DNA of 64,000 nt from Actinotignum schaalii (GTDB lineage Bacteria > Actinomycetota > Actinomycetes > Actinomycetales > Actinomycetaceae), in NCBI RefSeq assembly GCF_000724605.1, contig NZ_CP008802.1, forward strand, positions 62,001 through 126,000. The letters run 5' to 3'. Made by a program: the position numbers and the translations under genes. Each line of letters starts with the position of its first letter. Within the stretch, counting starts at the first letter, position 1. Positions 7,425-16,863 of the stretch are shown in pieces. The notes under the pieces were generated by a model. It did no database searches and was not told the DNA's origin. It saw nothing but the letters and a program-made list of their open reading frames with translations.

Positions 7425-9821
7425 ATGCAAACCCGTCGCTACGCCGCCATCCTCGCCGCCGCGGCCCGCCAAAAACTCAGCCGCCGCGCCGTTCCCCAGG
7501 CTGACGAGCTGCCGCGGGTGAAAGTCCACGCGGTCGCCGAGCGCGCCGTGGGGGAAGGCATTGCCCGTTTCGCCGGCGGGGGAGTGGGCGGGCACGCCCC
7601 GGCAGCCCTGCTGCACCAGCTGTGCTTGGGCCCCACCCTCGATATTCTTGCCGACTCCCGCCTGCCCCTGGTCGCCACCGGCGCCGTGATCACCGACCTA
7701 CGGTGGGAGATTCTCAGCCCCGTCCCCTTCGGCCGCCCGCTCACGGTGCGGGCTTGGGTCGCCAGTTTCGAGCGTGATGATAACGGTACGGCGCTACGCG
7801 TCGCGGCCGATATTTTGTACGACGGCGCAGTATGTTACCGGGAAATCGCCCGTTACCTGGACCGCGGTAGCACCGGGAGCCCCGTGCGCCTCACCGGGGA
7901 AGAACCGCAACCCGAACGCGGTGCCCTTGACTTCCGTGCCGAATTCGGGGTGGATGAGGCCGGGCATCTGCGCTACGCCACCCCCTACGCCCTGGCCGAA
8001 CGGCGCTTCACCGCCAAGGACGCCCGGCATTGGGCCCGCCTGACCGGGGATATCAACCCGATTCACCTCTCGGGCGCCACCGCGCGCCTCTTCGGCTTTA
8101 GCGGGGCGGTGCTCCACGGTGCCGCCACCGACGCCTGGGCTTGCGGCCAGCTCGGCCTGCGCGGGGATGCGCCGGGCAGCGGAGAGGTCACCTTCCGGGC
8201 GCCCCTGGTGCTGCCTCAAAAAGTGGTGCTGCGCGCCGTGGGGGAGGAAGGCGCCGTCGCCGTGGTGGAAGAACGCACCGGGCGCGACCTCGTCCACCTG
8301 CGTTACACCAGTTCGGAATTACGCGAGGCGCAGGCCGGCATCGTGCTTCCCATCCGCGATGGGAAACCCTCCAGCACCGCGGTCTCGCGGGGCATGGTGG
8401 AAGTCTTCGCGGAAAGCGACGCCGCGCTTGCCACATCCCTCGAGGAGGCTATTCCCTGGCGCCGCACCTACCGCGAGCCCTACGCGCAGCTCACCCGGAT
8501 CGACGATCCGGCCCACGGGGCCCAGGCGGCGCGCGCCGGCCTGGACTTCGTACACCGCACCCTCACCTTGCATGACGGCACGCCGCTCGCCGAACTGCGC
8601 CCACGCGGCGGGGCACCACGGGGCGAAATCGTACGGGGCACCACGGTGCCGTGCCCCTTCACCGTGCCCTTCCGGGGCCGGGAGATTCCGGAGCACCGGC
8701 GCGGGGCAACCCGCCAGGATTCCCGCGGGGACTACGTGTACCTGAGCGGCACGGAGCTCCTGGACCACCTCGCGCTCTGGGAAGAAAACGGGCGGGTGCA
8801 GCCGGGGGTGCTGGCGGCGCTCACCGAGGTGGTGCACAACCCGGAGATGATGCGCCTGGAAGGGCGCACCGTGGCGGTGCTCGGCGCCGGGGCGGAGCTC
8901 TCGCCCGCACCCACGTTGCTGGCCACCGGCGCGCGAGTGGCGGGAGTGGGGCGCAGCGAGTCGCGCCGTATGCGCACCCTGCGCGCCCGGGCCCTGGAAG
9001 CTGCCGGGGATCTGCATATTGCTCCCTCGGGCTTCGGCGATGTGACCGCCGCCCCGGACGCGGTGGCCGGCTGGCTCCTCTCCCTGCCCGGCGACCTCGT
9101 GGTGGTGGATACCCTCTACGCGCCCGGATATAAGTTCGTGCTGGTGGAAGCGGGAGCGGACGCGGTGCTGCGCATGGTGGGCGAAGAAAGCGCGGCCGCC
9201 TTCGCCTGGTACGGTTCCCCCACGGATGCCTACCCGGTTGCGGGGAACGACGCCGCAGCGGCTGGCGCCGCTGAACTCCCCGGTGGGCTGGTTTCCCGAG
9301 CGGCGATCCGCAGCTGGGCGAAGCTGTCCGGGGCGCGGCCTGCCCGGCAGGGCGGCGTCGTCAATCTGCTCCAAGATATCCAGGGCCCCAATTACGCGGC
9401 AGCTAAACGCATCGGGCGGTGGCGCGCCACCGTGGAGCGGGAAGCCGGGCGGGATATTTCCTACACCATCGCACCGATGGCCCGCACCGAATCGGTCCTC
9501 ATTTCCCAGTCGCTACGCGCCGGATATGCCGGATTAGAGCGGCTAGGATACCCGCCTCTTGCCGCCGATACCGCCGCGGCCCTCCTCGCGGGCCTGCTGG
9601 TCTGGGATCTGCACCATCCCGAAGCCACCGCCTCCTCCGCCAGTTTCCTGACCGACCGCGCCCTGGACGGCGGGCTGCTGTCCATTCCCTACCAGCCCAA
9701 TGACCTGGCCGGCCTCGCGCTCCTCAGCGGTGCGGAGAAACTCCTCGGGCGCCCTAGCAAACCTACGGCCGGGCGCTTACGGGAGCGCCCGGCCGTAGGG
9801 GATGCGTCCTCGGGCTACTAA
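7425..9821 (+). CDS. MaoC-like acyl dehydratase fused to a large SDR-like Rossmann region
   Basis: A 798-residue protein with two recognisable parts. Residues about 30-300 resemble a pair of hot-dog domains of the MaoC/2-enoyl-CoA hydratase type: the second has RFTAKDARHWARLTGDINPIH with the catalytic D209/H214 pair and GAVLHGAAT. Residues about 480-790 contain AVLGAGAELSPAPTLLATGARVAGVGRS, which looks like a Rossmann beta-alpha-beta, and later NYAAAKRIGRW, a YxxxK of the short-chain dehydrogenase kind. The middle (300-480) is unassigned. I infer a bifunctional hydratase/reductase acting on acyl thioesters, but the glycine pattern is degenerate and the C-terminal half may be non-catalytic. 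Start chosen for the AAAGGGG site; an in-frame ATG exists at 7395. Its last codons form a long hairpin. Confidence 0.7.
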   Translation: MQTRRYAAILAAAARQKLSRRAVPQADELPRVKVHAVAERAVGEGIARFAGGGVGGHAPAALLHQLCLGPTLDILADSRLPLVATGAVITDLRWEILSPVPFGRPLTVRAWVASFERDDNGTALRVAADILYDGAVCYREIARYLDRGSTGSPVRLTGEEPQPERGALDFRAEFGVDEAGHLRYATPYALAERRFTAKDARHWARLTGDINPIHLSGATARLFGFSGAVLHGAATDAWACGQLGLRGDAPGSGEVTFRAPLVLPQKVVLRAVGEEGAVAVVEERTGRDLVHLRYTSSELREAQAGIVLPIRDGKPSSTAVSRGMVEVFAESDAALATSLEEAIPWRRTYREPYAQLTRIDDPAHGAQAARAGLDFVHRTLTLHDGTPLAELRPRGGAPRGEIVRGTTVPCPFTVPFRGREIPEHRRGATRQDSRGDYVYLSGTELLDHLALWEENGRVQPGVLAALTEVVHNPEMMRLEGRTVAVLGAGAELSPAPTLLATGARVAGVGRSESRRMRTLRARALEAAGDLHIAPSGFGDVTAAPDAVAGWLLSLPGDLVVVDTLYAPGYKFVLVEAGADAVLRMVGEESAAAFAWYGSPTDAYPVAGNDAAAAGAAELPGGLVSRAAIRSWAKLSGARPARQGGVVNLLQDIQGPNYAAAKRIGRWRATVEREAGRDISYTIAPMARTESVLISQSLRAGYAGLERLGYPPLAADTAAALLAGLLVWDLHHPEATASSASFLTDRALDGGLLSIPYQPNDLAGLALLSGAEKLLGRPSKPTAGRLRERPAVGDASSGY

Positions 9822-9851
9822 ACGAGGGAAGGCTGTCAGGAGCCCGAGGAC
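9762..9851. terminator. Two hairpins between convergent genes
   Basis: A perfect 16-bp hairpin (arms 9762-9777 and 9784-9799, 6-base loop) lies inside the final codons of the MaoC fusion gene. An 11-bp inverted repeat follows (GTCCTCGGGCT at 9806-9816, AGCCCGAGGAC at 9841-9851) and spans the stop codon. No T-run follows on either strand. Between convergent genes these most likely act as a bidirectional terminator or mRNA end. Confidence 0.55.
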
Positions 9852-9878
9852 AGACCTGGTTGGAGTGGACAGGTTCCT

Positions 9879-10931
9879 TTAGTGGATGAGGACCTTGAGG
9901 GCATTGGTATCCGCGGCGTGGGCGAAAGCCTCGTAGGCTTCCATAATGTCCTCGAAGGCGAATTCGTGGGTGACGAACTTATCGGCGGGCAGCTTCTTGG
10001 CCGCCACCAACTTGAGCAGCATCTCCAGGGTATTGGTGGACACCAGGCCCATAGAAATATTGATATTGGAGATCCACAGCTTGTCGATAGGCAGATCAAC
10101 CGGCTTGCCGTGCACGCCCACATTGGCTACGTGGCCACCCGGGCGCACGATCTGGAGGCAGGTATCGAAGGTGGCGGGAACACCCACGGCCTCGATGGCG
10201 ACGTCGACACCTAAACCATCGGTGAGGGCCATGACTTGCTCCTTCCAATCGGCGGAGCTGTTATTGACCGTGTGGGTGGCACCGAAATCACGGGCGCGAT
10301 CCAGGCGCTTATCATCCAGGTCGATGGCGATGACCTTGGCCGGCCCGTACAGGCGTGCCGTCATCACCGCGGCCAGGCCCACGGGGCCCGAACCGACTAC
10401 CGCGACGACGTCGCCCGGCTTGACCTTGCCGTTCTGCACCCCGATTTCGAAACCGGTGGGGAGGATATCGGAGAGGAGGATACCTTCCGCATCGCTCACG
10501 CCTTCCGGAATCTTGTACACGGAATTTTCCGCGAAGGGCACGCGCACGTATTCAGCCTGGGTGCCGTCAATCATGTAGCCGAAGATCCAGCCAACGCCGG
10601 GCATACCTTCGGGATCCATGCAGTGGGCGTACATGCCTTCGCGGCAGTAGGAGCAATGCCCGCAGGAGCTCACGCAGGAGAGAATTACCCGGTCGCCGAC
10701 CTTGAGATTTGTCACGTTCGAGCCAACTTCGGTGATGCGGCCAATTCCTTCGTGGCCCAGAATGCGCCCGGGCTGCACTTCCGGGGTGTCACCCTTGAGG
10801 ATGTGGAGGTCGGTACCGCAGATCGTGGTTGCTTCCATCTTGACGATAACGTCGGTGGGTTGCTGGATTTGCGGGTCAGGAACTTCTTTCCATTCCTTAA
10901 TACCCGGACCTCCGTAGACAAGAGCCTTCAT
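9879..10931 (-). CDS. Zinc-dependent alcohol dehydrogenase
   Basis: Medium-chain dehydrogenase of 350 residues that oxidises an alcohol or reduces an aldehyde with NAD(P). Catalytic zinc ligands are C38, H60 and E61 (GHEG); the structural zinc lobe is C90, C93, C96, C104. The coenzyme-binding loop is GSGPVGLAAV in the Rossmann domain. The start is fixed by GAGGAG seven bases ahead of the ATG at 10931. The closest named groups are the isopropanol/secondary-alcohol dehydrogenases and glutathione-independent formaldehyde dehydrogenases; the substrate cannot be read from sequence. Two inverted copies of a 14-base element lie in its promoter region. Confidence 0.9.
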   Translation of the reverse strand: MKALVYGGPGIKEWKEVPDPQIQQPTDVIVKMEATTICGTDLHILKGDTPEVQPGRILGHEGIGRITEVGSNVTNLKVGDRVILSCVSSCGHCSYCREGMYAHCMDPEGMPGVGWIFGYMIDGTQAEYVRVPFAENSVYKIPEGVSDAEGILLSDILPTGFEIGVQNGKVKPGDVVAVVGSGPVGLAAVMTARLYGPAKVIAIDLDDKRLDRARDFGATHTVNNSSADWKEQVMALTDGLGVDVAIEAVGVPATFDTCLQIVRPGGHVANVGVHGKPVDLPIDKLWISNINISMGLVSTNTLEMLLKLVAAKKLPADKFVTHEFAFEDIMEAYEAFAHAADTNALKVLIH

Positions 10932-10999
10932 AGTTTTCTCCTCATTGAGTCGCTCTGGTGAATGCGGTGCCGTGACTGGCGCCACCCCTCTAATCTAAT

Positions 11000-11169
11000 G
11001 GGACGTATGACCTATGAAAAGGGCATATTGCGGCGCGTTGTGTAACTTTGATCACCCGGGAGATTTACAAGAAATGCATGAAAACATGCGGAAAAGTGGG
11101 TGGGGTGATGGGTGAAATGGGTTGACGTTGGCGCTGAGGGTGTGCCCGCATATTAAGGACATACGTCCC
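11000..11169. promoter_or_regulatory. Inverted pair of GGGACGTATG elements upstream of the alcohol dehydrogenase
   Basis: GGGACGTATG (11000-11009) and its exact complement CATACGTCCC (11160-11169) are in opposite orientation 150 bases apart; likeness extends to GGGACGTATGWCCT. They lie 69 and 229 bp before the dehydrogenase start. The whole 10932-11265 gap (334 bp) holds no gene; a short GCATG-AAAA-CATGC hairpin is in its middle. Paired regulator sites or the ends of a small mobile remnant are both possible. Confidence 0.4.
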
Positions 11170-11265
11170 GCCGAGGGCCAGCTCTTGCGGGAAGTGCGCG
11201 CTGCCAGCTGGCGGCGTCGTCGTTAATAAAAGAAAGGAGGCTGCGATAAGTGAAAGGGTGTACGG

Positions 11266-11339
11266 TCGGGACGGCGGGACTTGAACCCGCGACCCCCCGC
11301 TCCCAAAGCGGGTGCGCTACCAAACTGCGCCACGTCCCG
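11266..11339 (-). tRNA. tRNA-Pro (anticodon UGG)
   Basis: The minus strand folds as a cloverleaf: acceptor CGGGACG/CGTCCCG, D arm GCGC-AGTTTGGTA-GCGC, anticodon stem CCCGC/GCGGG with loop TTTGGGA (anticodon TGG), T arm GCGGG-TTCAAGT-CCCGC, discriminator A. CCA is not encoded. Confidence 0.95.
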
Positions 11340-11537
11340 TACTGGTTGTGTATGCGTTGCCTCGCGCCGGAAACTGCATGCTCCCGGCCTGCCGGCCTCT
11401 CGGTGCGGCCTAGGCAACGTGCCTAGTGTAATGGATTCTGGCCGGCGCTGCCCATGGCCGGAGATTCTCAATCGGAGTGGAACTCTCGGTGGTGGGGTGG
11501 TATTCTTTTCGGGTAGTGTTCGCGAAAGCGTCCCTGC

Positions 11538-11608
11538 GCGAGTGTAGTTTAGTGGTAAAACCTCAGCCTTCCAAGCTGATGATGGGAGTTCGATTCTCCT
11601 CACTCGCT
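11538..11608 (+). tRNA. tRNA-Gly (anticodon UCC)
   Basis: Cloverleaf with acceptor GCGAGTG/CACTCGC, a D loop containing AGTGGTAAA, anticodon stem TCAGC/GCTGA with loop CTTCCAA (anticodon TCC), T arm with GTTCGATTC and discriminator T. A Pro/Gly tRNA pair upstream of the tig-clp region is a familiar actinobacterial arrangement; here they are divergent and about 6.4 kb from tig. Confidence 0.95.
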
Positions 11609-11778
11609 CCGTATTTTCGCTGGTCAGAAGGCGAATATTCTTAGCGTCCCATACATATCATTCCCCTTTCCTAGGTGTATCCCCATGCCCAACGAGGGAA
11701 ATGCCCCACTTTTACGATAATATTTTCAATCTATAGGTATTCTTTAACAATGATTGCACCTATGTCGTTGGGATCATT

Positions 11779-14643
11779 ATGTTAAGAAAATCTGTCGCAG
11801 TCGGAGCTGCGTTAGTACTTTTAGGTTCTGGAATAGGGGCTGTCACCTCCGCCGTGGCAGCTCCCGTGCCGGCGAGCGAGCTGCCCGCGGGCTTTGTGCC
11901 CGCCGATGCGGTAGCCGATGTAACCTCGGTGGTGGTGGGCGCGACCAGCAATAGCTGCACGGGCCGCACCCTGCGCACCGCCAAGCCGGATGATGGGAAA
12001 ACCTACCCGGCCCAGGACAGTTACTACACCAATAGCGTGACGTATTGCCTGGATCAGTCCTTCGTGACCGGCGATAACAAGATTTCGTGGAACGCCGCCA
12101 CAAAAACCCTGTGGTTCAATAATTATGTGCAGGGTGCCGCGAACTCCTACAAGCGTGGCGTGTCCGTGGACACGGGCAAGATCGCTTCCGATGTGACGGT
12201 CAAGTTCAGCGGCACGAACGTTTTTACCGCGAGCGAGGGCGGCTACACCGCGAACGCCCTCTATTTCGCCGGTAACCAGGAGGGCCTGTATAAATACGTC
12301 CTCGATTTCGATGGCGACGCCACCTTCGACGCCACGAACACCGTCAATAAATACCCGGTGAATCTGGAGGACAGCGATCCGAACGTGACCTGGCTCAAGG
12401 GCGGCTCGATTGGCCTTGACTCCTCCGGTGCACCGATTGAAATTGTGGGCCAAGGAAAGCTCACCGCCGTGGGCAGGGATATTACCTGCGAGAAGTGTGG
12501 GACCGGGGATAAAAATACCGCGATGAGCACCGCGATCCGCAGCACCGCGGACCTCAGTATCGGCGGCAACGTGCAGGTCACCGCCCGCGTCACCAACGAA
12601 ACGGGTTTGGCAACCGGAATCAACGCCTGGAAGAACCTCACCATTGACGGCACCCAGGGCGCCACGGTCACGGCGGAAGCCAGCTCCAACGCCTCCACGG
12701 CAACGGCGATTATGCAGGCCGGCGGCGGCGACACCGATAATACCGGCGACGTTCTGAGCATCACCAACGCGAAGGTCACGGCGCAGGCAACGGCGCAGGG
12801 GGACTCCAGCTTCGGCGTGTACAGCGCGGGAGACCTCAACGTCGGGGGCACCTCCGCGCTGAGCGTCACCTCATCCTCGCAATCGCAAGGGTACGGGGTG
12901 TACGGCGCGGCGCAGGTGAAGGCCGACGGCGCAGCCACTCTCACGGTGGCCGCTTCCTCAGCGAATGTTGCTGGGGGAGTTGTCGGTGCCACCGGGGTGA
13001 CGTTCGCGAGCACCGGTGAGAGCCTCATCAAGATGAACGGGGCCAAGAACGCTCCCGCGATCTTCGCTGGAGCCGGCCAGGCGTGCCGCTTCCTGGGTAC
13101 CGGGGATGTGACCGCCCAAACCGAGGGTGGCTACGGCGCCTACCTCAGCTGCCCGAACACCGAATTTGGGGAACGGATTGGCGTGACCAAGCCCGGCACT
13201 TTTGCCCTGGCCGAATTTGCTAGGGGTGCTTTTACGGTGGATGAGAACCTCGACAGGAACAAGGTGGCCGGTCCGGCTGGTACCAGCCCCGTGTCCTCCA
13301 CCACCCGCACCCGCTTCGTGGTCAACCACAAGGGCCAGCGCACCGGAAACTGGACGATTGGCCAGGGGTACGTGGCGCAGATTGGCAATACAGCACAAAC
13401 CGGCACCGTGACCGGACAGGTTGTTGAGCCCGGCTCGCAGCACTATCCGGAAGGCACCGCGCGCCAGCATATTTTCACCGCGCCGCAAGCCCAGGTGAGC
13501 ACGAGCGCGCAGCTGAGCATTCCGGCGGGGGAGAAGAATCTGCCCTTCGCCTGGTGGACGGTATCTGAACTGGCCACTCCCGCGGAGCAGTTGAGCACGG
13601 AGGCCCTCGGGCAGAATGCGCAGGCGAATCCGGCCGAAAGCGCCCTGAAGTTCGCCATGCCGGCCGAGGATCTGACCTTGACTCCGGTCTACGGCACAAT
13701 TATTGTGCCCGCGGCTCCGGTGACCGCCCCGCAGCCCTGCGATGGGAGCGGAACCGTGGCACCGGCTAAGGTAACCCTGCCAGAAAATGTTGAGGGCGTA
13801 ACCTACGGTGAACCGGAGATTACCGGTACCACGGCCACCGTGACCGCGACGGCAGAGCCCGGATACCTCATTGCTACGCCGGGCGCCGGAGCGAACTACA
13901 CGGTTGATCAGGAACATCGCACGGCCACCTGGACCCTGGATCTCACCTCAACCTCCTGCACGGCCACTCCGCTGGAGAAGCCCGCGCTCACCCCGATTGC
14001 TCCCACCCTGGTCCCGGCAGATAGCTGCGGGACTCCGGCCACGGTGAGCATTCCGGAATCCGCCTTCGTGGAGTACACCCGGGTGGAGGCTGATGGCAGC
14101 GTCACCGTGACGGCGCAGCTCAAGGATCCGCAGCGCTACACCTTCGCGGAAGGTGCCACGACCGAGTGGAGCTTCGATATTTCCGCCCGGCCGTGCCCCG
14201 TGCCTGAGCCGCCGGTGAACCCGGACCCGCCGGTGGATCCCGCGCCGGAGCCCGGAACTCCGGGTACGCCTGGTACACCGGGGACACCGGGTACACCTGG
14301 CGAGCCGGCCGACCCGGGTACGCCTGAGCCGCCGGTGGTTCCGGAAGTGCCGGGTACGCCTGAGCCGCAGCCGGGCACGCCTGGAACACCCGGAACGCCC
14401 GGTACGCCCAGTGAACCAAGCACGCCGCAGCGGCCTGGAACACCCGGCACACCGAGCGAACCGGCTGGCCCGGGCGCTCCTGCCGACCCGAAGCCCGCGC
14501 CGGAGCAGAAGGCTCCGACGGTGAAGGTCAAGCGCCCCGCGGCCAAGCTCGCGCATACCGGCGCCGCGGCAGCAACCGGGATCGCGGGAGCAGCCGCTCT
14601 CATCCTGGGCGGCTTCGCGCTGCGCCGGAAGTACCGCGGCTAA
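11779..14643 (+). CDS. LAxTG-anchored surface protein
   Basis: A 954-residue secreted protein. It starts with a signal peptide ([20 protein letters not shown], cleavage expected after AVAA). The next 450 residues are repetitive beta-strand-rich sequence ([27 protein letters not shown]) like a beta-helix adhesin. Two related Cys-containing modules follow (about 650-720 and 735-810), then a Pro-Gly-Thr-rich stalk, and the C terminus has the sorting signal LAHTG (924-928), a hydrophobic stretch and RRKYRG. LAxTG is the signal of actinobacterial class E sortases, so the product should be linked to the cell wall. No enzyme motif is seen. Adhesin is an inference from architecture. The DNA upstream (11609-11778) is more AT-rich than its surroundings. 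The ribosome site is weak. Confidence 0.85.
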   Translation: MLRKSVAVGAALVLLGSGIGAVTSAVAAPVPASELPAGFVPADAVADVTSVVVGATSNSCTGRTLRTAKPDDGKTYPAQDSYYTNSVTYCLDQSFVTGDNKISWNAATKTLWFNNYVQGAANSYKRGVSVDTGKIASDVTVKFSGTNVFTASEGGYTANALYFAGNQEGLYKYVLDFDGDATFDATNTVNKYPVNLEDSDPNVTWLKGGSIGLDSSGAPIEIVGQGKLTAVGRDITCEKCGTGDKNTAMSTAIRSTADLSIGGNVQVTARVTNETGLATGINAWKNLTIDGTQGATVTAEASSNASTATAIMQAGGGDTDNTGDVLSITNAKVTAQATAQGDSSFGVYSAGDLNVGGTSALSVTSSSQSQGYGVYGAAQVKADGAATLTVAASSANVAGGVVGATGVTFASTGESLIKMNGAKNAPAIFAGAGQACRFLGTGDVTAQTEGGYGAYLSCPNTEFGERIGVTKPGTFALAEFARGAFTVDENLDRNKVAGPAGTSPVSSTTRTRFVVNHKGQRTGNWTIGQGYVAQIGNTAQTGTVTGQVVEPGSQHYPEGTARQHIFTAPQAQVSTSAQLSIPAGEKNLPFAWWTVSELATPAEQLSTEALGQNAQANPAESALKFAMPAEDLTLTPVYGTIIVPAAPVTAPQPCDGSGTVAPAKVTLPENVEGVTYGEPEITGTTATVTATAEPGYLIATPGAGANYTVDQEHRTATWTLDLTSTSCTATPLEKPALTPIAPTLVPADSCGTPATVSIPESAFVEYTRVEADGSVTVTAQLKDPQRYTFAEGATTEWSFDISARPCPVPEPPVNPDPPVDPAPEPGTPGTPGTPGTPGTPGEPADPGTPEPPVVPEVPGTPEPQPGTPGTPGTPGTPSEPSTPQRPGTPGTPSEPAGPGAPADPKPAPEQKAPTVKVKRPAAKLAHTGAAAATGIAGAAALILGGFALRRKYRG
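14250..14465 (+). repeat. PGT-repeat stalk region
   Basis: Imperfect 9-bp units of the type ACTCCGGGT/ACGCCTGGT encode runs of Gly-Thr-Pro interrupted by Glu-Pro segments. The stretch lies between the last folded module and the sorting signal, where a rigid wall-spanning stalk is expected. Confidence 0.85.
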
Positions 14644-14726
14644 GCGGTCACGAAAGTAGCGCCGGAAGCGGCCGCGAGCCTAGCGATTGGCCCGCGGCCG
14701 CGCCCGGTTCCTAAGCACCTAAAACA

Positions 14727-14847
14727 GCAGGTCAGAGACCTGCCAGCTATCCCCTCGGGGGACCCTGGAAAAACATTTGCGCAAAAGCTCGACCGGCGGC
14801 GCCGGTGGGGAAAGCGCCAAAATTCCGGGGAAAACCGAGGGGATAGC
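14727..14847. other. Structured intergenic segment upstream of metN
   Basis: The 344-bp gap 14644-14987 holds no gene. In it are a 7-bp hairpin (GCAGGTC-AGA-GACCTGC, 14727-14743) and a 13-bp long-range inverted repeat, GCTATCCCCTCGG (14746-14758) with CCGAGGGGATAGC (14835-14847). The 76 bases enclosed include an inner ACCGGC-GGC-GCCGGT hairpin, and a GGCCGC-CTAAA-GCGGCC hairpin follows. I do not recognise a known riboswitch class. It could be the 3' structure of the surface-protein mRNA or a separate RNA. Confidence 0.45.
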
Positions 14848-14901
14848 GCTGTTTGGGCCGCCTAAAGCGGCCGTGGCGTATCTCATGAGTGAGCCACCGC
14901 G

Positions 14902-14930
14902 TTGTTGTCCCCGGCAAAAAGACCTACGAT
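14902..14930 (+). promoter_or_regulatory. Likely promoter of metNIQ
   Basis: TTGTTG (14902-14907), a 17-base spacer and TACGAT (14925-14930) fit a housekeeping sigma promoter. The -10 box is 57 bp ahead of the metN start. Confidence 0.45.
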
Positions 14931-14987
14931 GATTGACTGTGCGCAGCATCCCCGCTGCGTGCTCAGGGAAACGTCAGGGGATACGAG

Positions 14988-15974
14988 ATGATCGAACTAG
15001 CCGAGGTGGAGAAAATCTACCCGCGCCGCGGAGCGGAATCCGTGGCGGCGTTGCGCGGCATCTCGCTCATCATCCCCACCGGGGAAATCCACGGCATCGT
15101 CGGCGAATCGGGTGCCGGTAAATCCACCCTCATTCGCTGCCTCACCGCCCTGGAAAAACCCACCAGCGGCTCCATTCGCATTAACGGCGAAGACCTCAAC
15201 GCGCTGCCGGCCTCGAAATTACGCGCGGCGCGGCGCACCATCGGGATGGTTTTTCAGGGCGGCAACCTGCTGGAGGCACGTACCGCCGCGGAAAATATTG
15301 CCTACCCCCTCCAGATCGCCGGAGAAAAATCCGCGAAGATCGCCGAGCGGGTGCGCGAGCTGCTGGGCGTCGTCGGCCTTGCGGATCGGGGCGATTCGTA
15401 TCCATCCCAGCTTTCGGGCGGGCAGCGCCAGCGCGTAGCCATTGCGCGCGCCCTGGCCACCACACCTTCGGTGCTGCTCTGCGATGAGCCCACCTCCGCG
15501 CTGGACGCGGATACCACCTTGCAAATCCTCGAGCTGCTGCGCGAGGTGCGCGATGCCTACGGGGTGACCGTCGTTATTATTACCCACGAAATGGATGTGG
15601 TGCGCCGGATCTGCGATTCGGTCACCCTCCTCGAATCGGGCCGGATTACCGCCGGCGGAACTATTGAAAGCGTGCTCGCGGACGTGAGTTCGCCCCTGGC
15701 GCGCCGCCTGGTGCCCGCCCCGGATATTGAAACAACCAATGTTTCCGGCTCCATTATTGATATTGCCTTTACTGCCCGTCCCGGCGAAACCGCCGGCTCC
15801 CAGGCCCTCAGCCTGGCCGCGCGGCTCGGCTGCGATATTGGCGCGGGTGTTTTCGAATCTATCGGTGCAATCCAGATCGCGCGCCTGGCCCTGGTGGTCG
15901 ATGACGCGCAGGTGGATACCGTTCTCACCGCGATGAACGAGGCCGGAATCACCGCGGAGGTGCGGGCAGCATGA
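14988..15974 (+). CDS. metN: Methionine ABC transporter ATP-binding protein
   Basis: ATPase of the MetNIQ D/L-methionine importer. Walker A GESGAGKS is at residues 39-46, the signature LSGGQRQRV and Walker B VLLCDEP follow, and the C-terminal 80 residues form the NIL (ACT-like) domain that binds methionine and inhibits transport from the inside in characterised MetN proteins. The 328-residue length is standard. AGGGGA precedes the ATG. The last codon overlaps the metI start by ATGA, so translation is coupled. Confidence 0.94.
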   Translation: MIELAEVEKIYPRRGAESVAALRGISLIIPTGEIHGIVGESGAGKSTLIRCLTALEKPTSGSIRINGEDLNALPASKLRAARRTIGMVFQGGNLLEARTAAENIAYPLQIAGEKSAKIAERVRELLGVVGLADRGDSYPSQLSGGQRQRVAIARALATTPSVLLCDEPTSALDADTTLQILELLREVRDAYGVTVVIITHEMDVVRRICDSVTLLESGRITAGGTIESVLADVSSPLARRLVPAPDIETTNVSGSIIDIAFTARPGETAGSQALSLAARLGCDIGAGVFESIGAIQIARLALVVDDAQVDTVLTAMNEAGITAEVRAA

Positions 15975-16744
15975 CCATTCTTAGCGCATTCTCGCCGGCG
16001 GTATTCGCCGGGGGACTCCTTAGCCCGGCTCTTTCCGCACCGGTCAAATCCGCCGCGGCCACCCTTCCGCTTGAGCGCGGCACCTGGTTCGACGCCCCGG
16101 AAATCAAGGACGGCCTGGCCCGCGCCACCTTCGAAACGCTGGCCATGGTGGGGATCTCCACCGTCATCGCCTCGGCGCTTGGCCTCATTTTAGGGATGAT
16201 CCTGGTGGCAACCGGCCGCGGGGGACTGCTTCCCTCGCCACTTCTCAATAAAACCCTCGGTTTTATTGTCAATGTGGGCCGCGCCATCCCCTTCATTATC
16301 TTCGTCTTTATCCTTATCGGCTTTTCGCGTGCAATCGCCGGAACGGGCAGCGCCTGGCAAGGCTTCACCGTTCCGCTCACGATCTCCGCGGCCTTCTACT
16401 TCGCGCGCCTGGTGGAATCCAATCTCATGGGCGTTGAACGCGGCAAAGTGGAAGCCGTCCTCATGATGGGAGCCTCCCGCACCCGCATTATGTTCGGGGT
16501 GCTCATGCGCGAAGCGCTGCCGGCCCTCGTCCAATCCGTCACGATTCTTGCGGTCACCCTCGTCGGCTACTCGGCGATGGCGGGCGCCGTGGGCGGCGGC
16601 GGCCTGGGCGCCATGGCCCAAAACGCCGGGTACTACAATAACCGCCCGGATGTGCTCACGATCGTGGTGGTCGTGCTGGTGCTCCTTGTCATGGTCATCC
16701 AGGCGCTGGGTGACATGCTCAGCCGGCTGGTGGATCACCGCTAA
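15971..16744 (+). CDS. metI: Methionine ABC transporter permease
   Basis: Membrane subunit of MetNIQ with five predicted hydrophobic segments. The coupling-helix (EAA-type) region appears as EAVLMMGASRTRIMFGVLMREALPAL, here split by its conserved glycine. At 257 residues it is some 35 residues longer than the usual MetI: the first 50 residues include an additional hydrophobic stretch before the conserved part (about WFDAPEIKDGLARAT). It overlaps metN and precedes metQ by 119 bp. Confidence 0.93.
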   Translation: MTILSAFSPAVFAGGLLSPALSAPVKSAAATLPLERGTWFDAPEIKDGLARATFETLAMVGISTVIASALGLILGMILVATGRGGLLPSPLLNKTLGFIVNVGRAIPFIIFVFILIGFSRAIAGTGSAWQGFTVPLTISAAFYFARLVESNLMGVERGKVEAVLMMGASRTRIMFGVLMREALPALVQSVTILAVTLVGYSAMAGAVGGGGLGAMAQNAGYYNNRPDVLTIVVVVLVLLVMVIQALGDMLSRLVDHR

Positions 16745-16863
16745 GGAACCGCCGGCCGGGTCACGCACCACCGGGAAGCACCCGGACCAGCGCTGTCAGC
16801 ATAACGGTGTACAGCGATCCGTTATCACCACCAACATTGTGAAAAATAGAGGAATATACAACC

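Noticed and set aside
11223-11603. Open frame covering both tRNA genes on the minus strand
   Set aside because: Both tRNAs fold perfectly; a protein gene across them is not credible.
14746-14847. SAM or other methionine-related riboswitch for metNIQ
   Set aside because: No SAM-I/SAM-IV core sequence is present and the likely metN promoter lies downstream of the structure, so it would not be in the metN message.
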